Both the position numbers and the translations under genes were made by a program. The notes under the pieces are model-generated. The model was not told the origin of the DNA. It did not search any database and saw only the letters and a program-made list of their open reading frames with translations. A stretch of DNA of 64,000 nucleotides, taken from contig VHBC01000001.1 in assembly GCA_016872115.1 (NCBI GenBank), positions 124,001 to 188,000 of the forward strand, given 5' to 3'. The DNA is from Sphingomonadales bacterium (GTDB taxonomy: Bacteria > Bacteroidota > Bacteroidia > Flavobacteriales_D > Crocinitomicaceae). Of the stretch, positions 38,899 through 48,403 are shown in pieces; within the stretch, counting starts at the first letter, position 1, and every line of letters starts with the position of its first letter.

Positions 38899-40443
38899 AT
38901 GAAAAATCTAAAACTTTTATCTCTTTCCATCCTTACCTCAGGTATGTTTTGGAGCAACGCAGCTACTGCGCAAACCAATGTATTTGACAACGTCATTGCA
39001 ACAAGTCCGAATCACACTTTATTAGAAGCCGCAATTGTGCAAGCAGGTCTTGTAAGTGCACTTCAAAATCCTTCGGCCGCCTTAACTGTATTTGCACCAG
39101 ACGACCAAGCATTCACCAATCTTGCCACTGCACTTGGTACTAACGTAAACGGTTTATTGGCCTTGCCAAACCTTCAAGATATTTTGCTTTATCATGTTGT
39201 GGGTGCCGTTGTTCCGTCATCAGCAGTTACGAACGGTGCAATTGTTCAGCCTTTGAGCCCGACAAACACACTAAAAGTTACAGCAACTGCCAGTGGTAGT
39301 GTATTTGTAAACCATGCTCAGGTAACAGCGGTAGATCTATTCGCTACTAACGGTGTGGTTCACGTTTTAAATAATGTAGTTCTTCCTGTAGAGACTGTTG
39401 CCGATGTAGCTATCGATAATGGATTTACAACATTAGTTGCTGCGGTTGTTCAAGCAGAATTACTCCCTGCATTGACAAACCCATTAGGTAACTTTACTGT
39501 TTTTGCACCGAACAACGACGCTTTTCAAGACCTTGCTGATGAACTTGGCGTTACTGTCCCTATGTTATTGGGCTTCCCTGAACTTACCGAAATACTTTTG
39601 TATCATGTTTTAGGAACAGAGGTTCCATCATCTGCTGTAACGAACGGCGCAATTGTTCAGCCCCTGAGCACACTCAATACACTCAAACTCACCGCCACTA
39701 CCTCAGGTGACGTATTCTTAAACCAGGCGGAGGTCATTGCTGTAGATATCACGGCAAGCAATGGCGTTGTGCACGCGATTGATGCAGTAGTATTGCCAAT
39801 TGAAACAGTTGCTGATTTAGCAATTGACAACGGATTTTCAACACTCGTTGCTGCAGTTGTAAAAGCTGAGTTGTTACCTGCGCTTTCTGATCCTTTTTCT
39901 GAATACACTGTTTTTGCACCAACCAATCAAGCATTTTCAGATTTAGCGACTGCCTTGAATACCGACATCAATGGCATCCTTGCCTTGCCAAATTTGGCAG
40001 ATGTACTCCTTTATCATGTTGTTGACGGAGCGGTACTTTCTACGCAACTTACAAATGGCCCTGTAGAAACACTTTCAGGTGCAGACGTTATTGTTTCTCT
40101 TGCGAGCGGTGTAAAAATCAATGATGCAAATGTCATTTTAGCTGACGTTATGGCTGACAACGGCGTAGCACATGTACTAGACAAAGTTTTACTTGAATCT
40201 TTTCTCGGGTTAGAAAATACCAACACGCTTCAATTTAATGTATATCCGAATCCAACAACAAGTGAAATTCATATTGCGGGTAGCAACGGAACGGTTTCTA
40301 TTGCTGACATGAGTGGAAAAGTTCTCATCATCAAAACAATCAATAACGAAACAATTGATATCTCAACACTTTCCTCTGGTAATTATATTCTCTCAGTTGA
40401 AAGCAATGGAAAAACAGGCAAACAATTGTTGATCAAACAATAA
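38899..40443 (+). CDS. Fasciclin (FAS1) three-domain protein with T9SS sorting domain
   Basis: Three FAS1 units 'FTVFAPNNDAFQDLA...LLYHVLG...NGVVHAID.VVLP', C-terminal 'FNVYPNPTTSEIHIAGSNGTVSIADMSGKV...LSSGNYILSVESNGKTGKQLLIKQ'. ATG at 38899 preferred. Confidence 0.95.
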   Translation: MKNLKLLSLSILTSGMFWSNAATAQTNVFDNVIATSPNHTLLEAAIVQAGLVSALQNPSAALTVFAPDDQAFTNLATALGTNVNGLLALPNLQDILLYHVVGAVVPSSAVTNGAIVQPLSPTNTLKVTATASGSVFVNHAQVTAVDLFATNGVVHVLNNVVLPVETVADVAIDNGFTTLVAAVVQAELLPALTNPLGNFTVFAPNNDAFQDLADELGVTVPMLLGFPELTEILLYHVLGTEVPSSAVTNGAIVQPLSTLNTLKLTATTSGDVFLNQAEVIAVDITASNGVVHAIDAVVLPIETVADLAIDNGFSTLVAAVVKAELLPALSDPFSEYTVFAPTNQAFSDLATALNTDINGILALPNLADVLLYHVVDGAVLSTQLTNGPVETLSGADVIVSLASGVKINDANVILADVMADNGVAHVLDKVLLESFLGLENTNTLQFNVYPNPTTSEIHIAGSNGTVSIADMSGKVLIIKTINNETIDISTLSSGNYILSVESNGKTGKQLLIKQ

Positions 40444-40464
40444 ACAACTCTCCAAGAATGAAAC

Positions 40465-40492
40465 AAAGCCACCTCAATAGGGTGGCTTTTTT
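40465..40492 (+). terminator. Rho-independent terminator after the fasciclin gene
   Basis: AAAGCCACC-TCAATA-GGGTGGCTTTTTT. Confidence 0.85.
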
Positions 40493-40506
40493 ATTGAACT
40501 ATCTTT

Positions 40507-40605
40507 ATGAGTTCTTATATAACGGTCGACACCAAAGAAGAAATTGATACTTACTGGACTTATTTTACAAAAGAGGGGCAAGCCGGACAGTGCGGTGAGG
40601 AATAA
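40507..40605 (+). pseudogene. 32-codon remnant resembling the C-terminal motif of PhnB-like/VOC (3-demethylubiquinone-9 3-methyltransferase domain) proteins
   Basis: Translation 'MSSYITVDTKEEIDTYWTYFTKEGQAGQCGEE*' matches the recalled family pattern '..C.tqEEiDyYW..L.e.Gee.qCGW'; the ORF stops where the conserved W would follow. Confidence 0.55.
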
Positions 40606-40640
40606 ATCTTAACTTTAGAGAAAACCCTAAATATCAAACT

Positions 40641-40739
40641 ATGGACTGGTACATGAAAAACAGATGGTGGATTTGGACGGTAACAGGTGTTTACCTTGCT
40701 TACAGGATTTTTGTGAGTATTTATTATATGCCTGAATAG
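40641..40739 (+). CDS. Putative 32-aa single-TM microprotein
   Basis: ATG-TAG ORF 'MDWYMKNRWWIWTVTGVYLAYRIFVSIYYMPE', followed directly by a terminator; TAACTTTA -7-like element at 40610-40617. Confidence 0.45.
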   Translation: MDWYMKNRWWIWTVTGVYLAYRIFVSIYYMPE

Positions 40740-40744
40740 TCTAA

Positions 40745-40780
40745 ACAAAAAAAAGCCTCACGTTTCCGTAAGGCTTTTGC
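40745..40780 (+). terminator. Rho-independent terminator
   Basis: AAAAGCCT-CACGTTTCCGTA-AGGCTTTT hairpin just after the 32-aa ORF. Confidence 0.75.
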
Positions 40781-40894
40781 TCCCCTTATTGACAAAAGTT
40801 GCAGCTATCAAGCGATGATTGAGTGTGTGACTATTAGGAAATTGAAGGGTTAAACTTCGTGCATATTTTTTGAATCAAACTCATTTTAAATCAT

Positions 40895-41319
40895 CTAAGA
40901 CTTTTTTGATTTTACTTGTAACTTAAGGTGATTAGCCACTTTTAATTCTATGAGGGCTAAAAAAACAACAATTATCGCTTCAAGAAAAAAATATACTACT
41001 CCTAATGGTGTCAGCATATTAAAGTAATAATAAATAAACACAAGTGAAGTAGAGCTGTATAATAAGTTACCAAGACCTATTATGCGAATAAATGATGACT
41101 AATTTCTCTGCAGTAATAAAAAACAAGTTGCAGAATATAAAAAAAGATTAGTCCAACATATAAAAAGCGTGACAAAATATGTACTGGCATTCCAATGTAA
41201 TCGTCGAAAAATCTTAATATGATAAACAAGAAAAAAGATGTCAAGGCTGCACCGAGACTAACTAGAAGAAAAAGTCTCCTTGGCAAATGAGAAAAGTATT
41301 TTATTACAGGTAAGAGCAT
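40895..41319 (-). pseudogene. Small multi-TM membrane protein split by a frameshift (ORF 41080..41319 plus a downstream shifted frame)
   Basis: Frame 1: 79 aa ending '...YCREISHHLFA*'. Shifted frame over the same end: 'SSFIRIIGLGNLLYSSTSLVFIYYYFNMLTPLGVVYFFLEAIIVVFLALIELKVANHLKLQVKSKKS*' (stop 40895-40897). Both halves are hydrophobic. Confidence 0.6.
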
Positions 41320-41327
41320 TCGAACAA

Positions 41328-41360
41328 AAAAGGGTTACACTATACAAGTATAACCCTTTT
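41328..41360 (-). terminator. Rho-independent terminator downstream of tRNA-Asn
   Basis: 10-bp perfect stem AAAAGGGTTA/TAACCCTTTT followed by a T-run on the minus strand. Confidence 0.75.
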
Positions 41361-41373
41361 ATCTTTTTATTTG

Positions 41374-41447
41374 CTCCCCCTGCTGGACTTGAACCAGCGA
41401 CCCTCTGATTAACAGTCAGATGCTCTAACCAACTGAGCTAAGGAGGA
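41374..41447 (-). tRNA. tRNA-Asn (anticodon GTT)
   Basis: Minus strand TCCTCCTTAGCTCAGTTGGTTAGAGCATCTGACTGTTAATCAGAGGGTCGCTGGTTCAAGTCCAGCAGGGGGAG; acceptor, D, anticodon and T arms fold; CCA not encoded. Confidence 0.96.
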
Positions 41448-41545
41448 ATGTCTCAATTCGAGGATGCAAATATATGTAATTTTTCGAATTCAAAAAGTGA
41501 AAATTTGAAAAAAAAATCTGCACTTTTTTTCATCTTTTCGCTAAG

Positions 41546-41989
41546 TTATTCAAAATCATCGCCATCAAAAGTGTAATCGTCAAGGCTTGTGACGTATTGG
41601 TCTTCGTTGTCATCCTGATCAATGTATCCATGAGCGTCATCTTCTCGGTTGGCAGGTCTAAGGATGTTCGTTTTGGATACGTTGAGTCTGATTTCTGTGC
41701 GCATTTGGCCATCTTCTAGCTGAACGGTTTTGGCAAAGGGCGTACCTAATACTTCTACGAGGGTTCCGCGAGTTAGAAAATCGGTAATGCGCATGTTGGA
41801 TCCATCTCTTTTCCAAATAGTGCAGTTTACCCAAGTGGTTTTGGTGCGCATTTGACCGGTTTTCTTGTCTTTCCAATTTTTATTATGCGCAACAGGGAAA
41901 TTGATCGCGACAATGCCACGCTCCATCGTTTTCACATGGGCATCTTTGCCAATGTTACCGATTAGTCTGGTTTCAAATACTGTAGCCAT
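41546..41989 (-). CDS. ssb: Single-stranded DNA-binding protein
   Basis: 'ETRLIGNIGKDAHVK...AINFPVAHNKNWKDKKTGQMRTKTTWVNCTIW', acidic C-terminus 'DDYTFDGDDFE'. Confidence 0.94.
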   Translation of the reverse strand: MATVFETRLIGNIGKDAHVKTMERGIVAINFPVAHNKNWKDKKTGQMRTKTTWVNCTIWKRDGSNMRITDFLTRGTLVEVLGTPFAKTVQLEDGQMRTEIRLNVSKTNILRPANREDDAHGYIDQDDNEDQYVTSLDDYTFDGDDFE

Positions 41990-42006
41990 GAGTAGGGTTC
42001 AATTAA

Positions 42007-42041
42007 AAAAGCGTGTACCGGAATATCCGATACACGCTTTT
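42007..42041 (-). terminator. Rho-independent terminator downstream of slyD
   Basis: AAAAGCGTGTA/TACACGCTTTT 11-bp inverted repeat. Confidence 0.8.
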
Positions 42042-42064
42042 AACAATGAAGAACTTAAATTGTT

Positions 42065-42571
42065 TTAGTGCTGATGTCCGTGAGGGCCATGCGCATGGCC
42101 ATGAGCCAATTCTTCTGGGTCTGCTTCGCGCACCTCGAGAATTGTTCCTGTAAAATGAAGATCAGTACCTGCTAACGGATGATTGAAGTCCATTTGTACG
42201 GTTTCGTCTGTGATTTCAAGAATGCGACCGCGCAATTGATTGCCTTCGTTATCAGACATCGGAACCATACTGCCCACTTGGAACATTTGGTCGTCGAACT
42301 TACCATCTTCGTTATGGAAGATATTTGCCGGAAGCATGACAATATGTTGAGGATCTTGTTCTCCGTATGCATTTGCCGCAGCGATATGAAAGTCAAAGTG
42401 CTCGCCTGCAGCTTTGCCGGCTAATTTTTCTTCGAATTCTGGAATCATGCCACCCACACCATGTAAAAAGGTCAAGGAGTTTTCCGGAGTTGTTTCTTCG
42501 ATGTGTTCTCCGGTGGTGTGATCAGAGAGTTTGTAGGTCAAGGTAACGACCTTTTGGTGGGAGATTTGCAT
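42065..42571 (-). CDS. slyD: SlyD-type FKBP peptidyl-prolyl isomerase
   Basis: 'VVTLTYKLSDHTTGEHIEETTPENSLTFLHGVGGMIPEFEEKLAGKAAGE', insert-in-flap domain, His-rich tail 'HGHAHGPHGHQH'. Confidence 0.94.
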   Translation of the reverse strand: MQISHQKVVTLTYKLSDHTTGEHIEETTPENSLTFLHGVGGMIPEFEEKLAGKAAGEHFDFHIAAANAYGEQDPQHIVMLPANIFHNEDGKFDDQMFQVGSMVPMSDNEGNQLRGRILEITDETVQMDFNHPLAGTDLHFTGTILEVREADPEELAHGHAHGPHGHQH

Positions 42572-42578
42572 GATATTT

Positions 42579-43859
42579 TTAAATTAATTGCTTTACAAAA
42601 TTAGGTAGCGCAAAAGTTGAGAAGTGGATGTCTTCGTTGTAGTAACGAAGTCCTTTCTCTGCAACAAAAGCTTTGATAGTTTCGGTGTTATTTATTTTGC
42701 GCGGATCCGCTGCGCCTTTGAGACCGTATTGGAAACTCCACATACCGGTAGGGTAAGTAGGAACAAAGAATAAGCCCACAGGAGCGTTGTTTGAGCCGAA
42801 TATACCTTGCAAGGTCTGATTAAGTTCAGCGAAAGCTTTTTCATTAAATTTCGGAGACTCTCCTTGGGCCACCAAAATGCCGTCGGCCTTAAGGGTTCGG
42901 TAACAATTTTGATAGAAGTCTACGCTAAACAAGCCTTCTGCAGGACCTACTGGGTCAGAGCCGTCTACGATTAAAAGATCGTAAACTGCATCAGGTGCAT
43001 TTTTAACAAACGCAATGCCATCGTCGACAATAAGTTCTAAACGCGGGTCGTTAAAAGCTGCGGCAATTTGTGGAAGGTGCTCTTTACAAGCCTTGATGAC
43101 TTCGCCGTCGATTTCGACCATCGTTACTTTCTCGATGTTGCTGTGACGCAAAACCTCACGGACTGTTCCGCCGTCGCCACCACCAATAACCAATACATTT
43201 TTAGCATTTTGGAGCGTGAAAAGACTCGGATGGGCAATCATTTCGTGGTAGTGAAACTCGTCCTTGATAGTGGTCATGACCATATCATCTAAGGCGAGCA
43301 TTTTACCGTATTTGGTAGATTCAAGAATGCGCACACGCTGAAACGGAGATTGCACATCAAAAAAGACATCGCCTGTGAAGCGCAAAGAGAGCGCTTGATC
43401 TTCGTCTTTGTCAGTGAACCAAACGTTTCGGGTGTAGAAATCAGGATTGCGCCATTCGGCTGCTTTTTCGCGAGCGGTAGTGATGTCAAAGTCGTTGCGC
43501 GTCAATAAATTGACAGAACCACGCTTCATTTCGATAGCAGAATAAGATTTGGCACCAAAGCACTCTTTAAGGTGATCAAAGGCAATCCAAGCGTTCATGT
43601 CACCACATGTAAAAACATCGACAGCAGCATAACCGTATTCTGGCCAAGTATGAATAGCGAGGTGGCTTTCTTGGATCACAACTACACCTGATACACCGTA
43701 AGGAGAAAAATGGTGAAAGGTAGAGTTGATTACAGTGGCTTCTGCCTTACGTGCAGCGCCAACCATATCGCGTTCAATCGCCGCGACATCATTCATAACA
43801 TGCGGATCACAATTCATAAACTCCACCAAAATGTGGTTTCCAAGTGCTGTGTTGCTCAT
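42579..43859 (-). CDS. Bifunctional S-adenosylmethionine decarboxylase proenzyme / spermidine synthase fusion
   Basis: Residues ~1-125: class 1B AdoMetDC '[24 protein letters not shown]'. Residues ~135-426: SpeE '[33 protein letters not shown]', '[19 protein letters not shown]'. One continuous ORF. Confidence 0.95.
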   Translation of the reverse strand: MSNTALGNHILVEFMNCDPHVMNDVAAIERDMVGAARKAEATVINSTFHHFSPYGVSGVVVIQESHLAIHTWPEYGYAAVDVFTCGDMNAWIAFDHLKECFGAKSYSAIEMKRGSVNLLTRNDFDITTAREKAAEWRNPDFYTRNVWFTDKDEDQALSLRFTGDVFFDVQSPFQRVRILESTKYGKMLALDDMVMTTIKDEFHYHEMIAHPSLFTLQNAKNVLVIGGGDGGTVREVLRHSNIEKVTMVEIDGEVIKACKEHLPQIAAAFNDPRLELIVDDGIAFVKNAPDAVYDLLIVDGSDPVGPAEGLFSVDFYQNCYRTLKADGILVAQGESPKFNEKAFAELNQTLQGIFGSNNAPVGLFFVPTYPTGMWSFQYGLKGAADPRKINNTETIKAFVAEKGLRYYNEDIHFSTFALPNFVKQLI

Positions 43860-43935
43860 TTTTCTGTTTAAAATTTAAAAATTGACCGCAAAGGTACGGA
43901 ATTTCAAAGGATTGATGTGTAATGTATGTTAAATT

Positions 43936-46050
43936 TCAGTCCGATAAATAGCGCAACTTATCCAAACTCACCTTTATGCGGGCCTGACCAAAAATTACAC
44001 TAAGCTGCTTGCCTTTGATTTCTTCTACCAATCCGATGCGGTTGGTCTGGATCAATTGTACCTTACTGCCAATTTTGATTTTTTCTTGTTCGTATTTTTC
44101 TGCGCGCTGCACCTCTTTTTTGGTTGGTTTTTGAGTAGGTGAGGTGAGAGGTGCCTTTTTCTTGATCGTTTGTTTTGATTTTTCGAGGCGCAGGTACTGC
44201 GTTAGTTCTTGAAATAAGGCCGTATTCACGTCTTTTTTTCGGGAAGTGGCATTGAAACGCTCGATGAATGCCAGCATTTTTTTTCCTGCTTGCAACTGCC
44301 TTTGGCTTGTTTCTTGAACCTGCGCAACCTGGCTCTGCTTATGTTGCAATTTTTGTATTTCTTGTTCGTGCAACGAAGTGGATCGCTCTGCGGCTTTGGC
44401 CGCTTCTTCGAGACGTTTGTTTTGCGCCAAAAGCGTGTTGCGCTCTTTTTGCAAGCCACTCAAAAGCTTGTCCAAACGCACTTTTTGCTGATTAAGGCGC
44501 TGTTTGGCCTCTTCGATGAGCTGCTTGGATATCCCATTGAGCTGTGCAACTTCAAATGTAAACGAACTTCCTGGCTGGCCCAGCGCAAACCGATAAAGCG
44601 GGGAGAGGTCTTTTTCGTTGAATAGCATACAACCATTGCGTGCTTGCGGCAGTTCATCTGCTTTCAATTTGATATTGCTGTAATGAGTCGTGATGACAGC
44701 AAAAGACTTGAGCGCATACATTTGCTCAAAGAAAACTTCTGCCAAAGCGGCACCAAGTTCGGGGTCAGAGCCCGTTCCAAATTCATCTAGCAACAGTAAA
44801 GTTTGGCCATTGGCGCGCCCCAAAAAGTACTTCATTCTTTGCAAGCGATAAGAATAAGTACTTAGCTCATTTTCAATAGATTGGTTATCACCAATATCAG
44901 AATAAATTTGCTTAAAAAAGCACATCTGGCTATCGGGTGCTACCGGAACCAACAAACCGGCCTGCAGCATCAATTGTAGCAAGCCAACCGTTTTAAGCGT
45001 AATGCTTTTGCCGCCTGCATTTGGCCCAGAGATAACTAACATCCTGGCTTGTTGTTGCAAGCTAATTTCTTGCGCAAAAGTAGGCTTGCTGGCTAATTGA
45101 TTTGCGCGACGCAAGAGCGGGTGATAAGCGGCTTTGAGCTGCATTGCGGGGTGCTGACCGATAGCAGGCAAAACCGCTTCCATTTCGAGCGCTAGTTTAC
45201 ATTTGGCATTCAAAAAATCAATGCGTGTGAGCAATATCTGATAAGCTTCTATTAAGGGTTTATATTGCACCATAAGCCCAGTGAGCGCCTGCAGAATGCG
45301 GTGGATTTCCTTGCGTTCGTCGTCAAATAAAAACTCGAGTTCGTTGTTGAGCGGCACATTTACCAAAGGTTCAATAAAAGTAAGGCTTCCGGTTTTGCTC
45401 GAGCCGTGGATATTACCTGGAACTTTGCGCTTAAAAGTGGACAACACCGTGAGTACGCGGCGTTCATTTACAAATGTTTCGAGCGTTTCAGCCAATACTT
45501 TGTCTTTGTTATAGCGACGTAGTTCTTTATCGAAGTTTTTATTGATTTGGTTGCGCAGAACACGAATACGCGCACGAATTTCAGCTAATTCAGCAGAAGC
45601 ATCGTCTTTTATTTGTCCGTTGCGGTCAAAAACTTGATCAATTTCGTTGGTGATTTCCTTCGTATAATAAACATCACCGATCAGTTCATTGAGCAGTGGG
45701 TATTTAAACAAACTATTTTCAAAGAAAAGGACTATGGAATTTACCAGCTCCGATGCTTGGTAAATTCTTCTGAATCCTTCCAAGGAAATAACCGCTTTTA
45801 GAATACCAAGTAATTTAATTTCCTGAAGCAGTTCTTCAAATTCAAGTAGTGGAAATTTTTCGCCGTGAACACGGACTTGTCGGAGTTCATCTAGACGCTT
45901 GAGTTCTTGGCGCAGCATTTGAAACTGACTTCGCGGCTGTAAGGTCTGAACTTGTTTTAGTGCAGTTGGACCAATACAGAATTTTTCGAGCCATAATTTA
46001 ATCGCTGCAAATTCGAGGTCGTGGAGGGTCTGTTGGTCAGTACTAAACAC
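43936..46050 (-). CDS. MutS2-type MutS family ATPase, apparently without a C-terminal Smr domain
   Basis: Walker A 'VISGPNAGGKSITLKTVGLLQLMLQAG', 'DEFGTGSDPELGAALAEVFFEQM', coiled-coil, terminal KOW-like 'IKIGSKVQLIQTNRIGLVEEIKGKQLSVIFGQARIKVSLDKLRYL'. Confidence 0.9.
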   Translation of the reverse strand: MFSTDQQTLHDLEFAAIKLWLEKFCIGPTALKQVQTLQPRSQFQMLRQELKRLDELRQVRVHGEKFPLLEFEELLQEIKLLGILKAVISLEGFRRIYQASELVNSIVLFFENSLFKYPLLNELIGDVYYTKEITNEIDQVFDRNGQIKDDASAELAEIRARIRVLRNQINKNFDKELRRYNKDKVLAETLETFVNERRVLTVLSTFKRKVPGNIHGSSKTGSLTFIEPLVNVPLNNELEFLFDDERKEIHRILQALTGLMVQYKPLIEAYQILLTRIDFLNAKCKLALEMEAVLPAIGQHPAMQLKAAYHPLLRRANQLASKPTFAQEISLQQQARMLVISGPNAGGKSITLKTVGLLQLMLQAGLLVPVAPDSQMCFFKQIYSDIGDNQSIENELSTYSYRLQRMKYFLGRANGQTLLLLDEFGTGSDPELGAALAEVFFEQMYALKSFAVITTHYSNIKLKADELPQARNGCMLFNEKDLSPLYRFALGQPGSSFTFEVAQLNGISKQLIEEAKQRLNQQKVRLDKLLSGLQKERNTLLAQNKRLEEAAKAAERSTSLHEQEIQKLQHKQSQVAQVQETSQRQLQAGKKMLAFIERFNATSRKKDVNTALFQELTQYLRLEKSKQTIKKKAPLTSPTQKPTKKEVQRAEKYEQEKIKIGSKVQLIQTNRIGLVEEIKGKQLSVIFGQARIKVSLDKLRYLSD

Positions 46051-46157
46051 AATGCAAAGATAGATAACGTTTCAGATATGCTTTTGTTTGTTTTGTCATA
46101 TAATTAATATTATGTTAAATAGAATTATTATTAAATTAGTTTCCTAAACAAAGACCC

Positions 46158-46751
46158 ATGGCGATCTACTCTTTTAACGGTTTTATTCCTGTGATCAAAC
46201 CATCAAGTTTTGTTCACCCACAAGCGAATGTCACTGGCAATGTCATTATTGGCGAGAACGTATACATCGGCCCAGGTGCCGTATTGCGTGGCGACTGGGG
46301 TCAAATCATTATTGAAGATGGCTGCAATGTGCAAGAAAATTGTGTCATACATATGTTTCCAGGAACAACGGCACACTTGAAGGCCAGCGCACACGTCGGT
46401 CACGGTGCTGTTATTCATGGCGGTGTGTTAGAAGAAAATTGTCTTATTGGCATGAACGCTGTTATCATGGATGATGTCATTGTTGGCAAGGAATCAATTA
46501 TAGGAGCCCTTTCTTTTATTCCCGCTCAAATGCAAATACCACCGCGCAGCCTCGTTGTTGGGAATCCTGCGAAAATCATCAAGAAGGTTTCCGATGAAAT
46601 GATTGCCTGGAAAACCGATGGAACGGCCTTGTATCAACAATTACCTTTAGATTGTCATTCAAGTCTTATTCCTTGCGAACCTTTGACCGAGATAGAAACT
46701 GATAGACCAATACAACAAAAGACCTATTTTAAGTGGCAAAAAAGGAAATAA
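46158..46751 (+). CDS. Gamma-carbonic anhydrase / PaaY-like hexapeptide-repeat protein
   Basis: 'VHPQANVTGNVIIGENVYIGPGAVLRGDWGQIIIEDGCNVQENCVIHMFPGTTAHL...HVGHGAVIHGGVLEENCLIGMNAVIMD'. Confidence 0.92.
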   Translation: MAIYSFNGFIPVIKPSSFVHPQANVTGNVIIGENVYIGPGAVLRGDWGQIIIEDGCNVQENCVIHMFPGTTAHLKASAHVGHGAVIHGGVLEENCLIGMNAVIMDDVIVGKESIIGALSFIPAQMQIPPRSLVVGNPAKIIKKVSDEMIAWKTDGTALYQQLPLDCHSSLIPCEPLTEIETDRPIQQKTYFKWQKRK

Positions 46752-48401
<1,650 letters not shown>

Positions 48402-48403
48402 TT

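Noticed and set aside
40560-40748. 62-aa minus-strand ORF
   Set aside because: Antisense to the PhnB-like remnant and the 32-aa ORF; contains no family signature.
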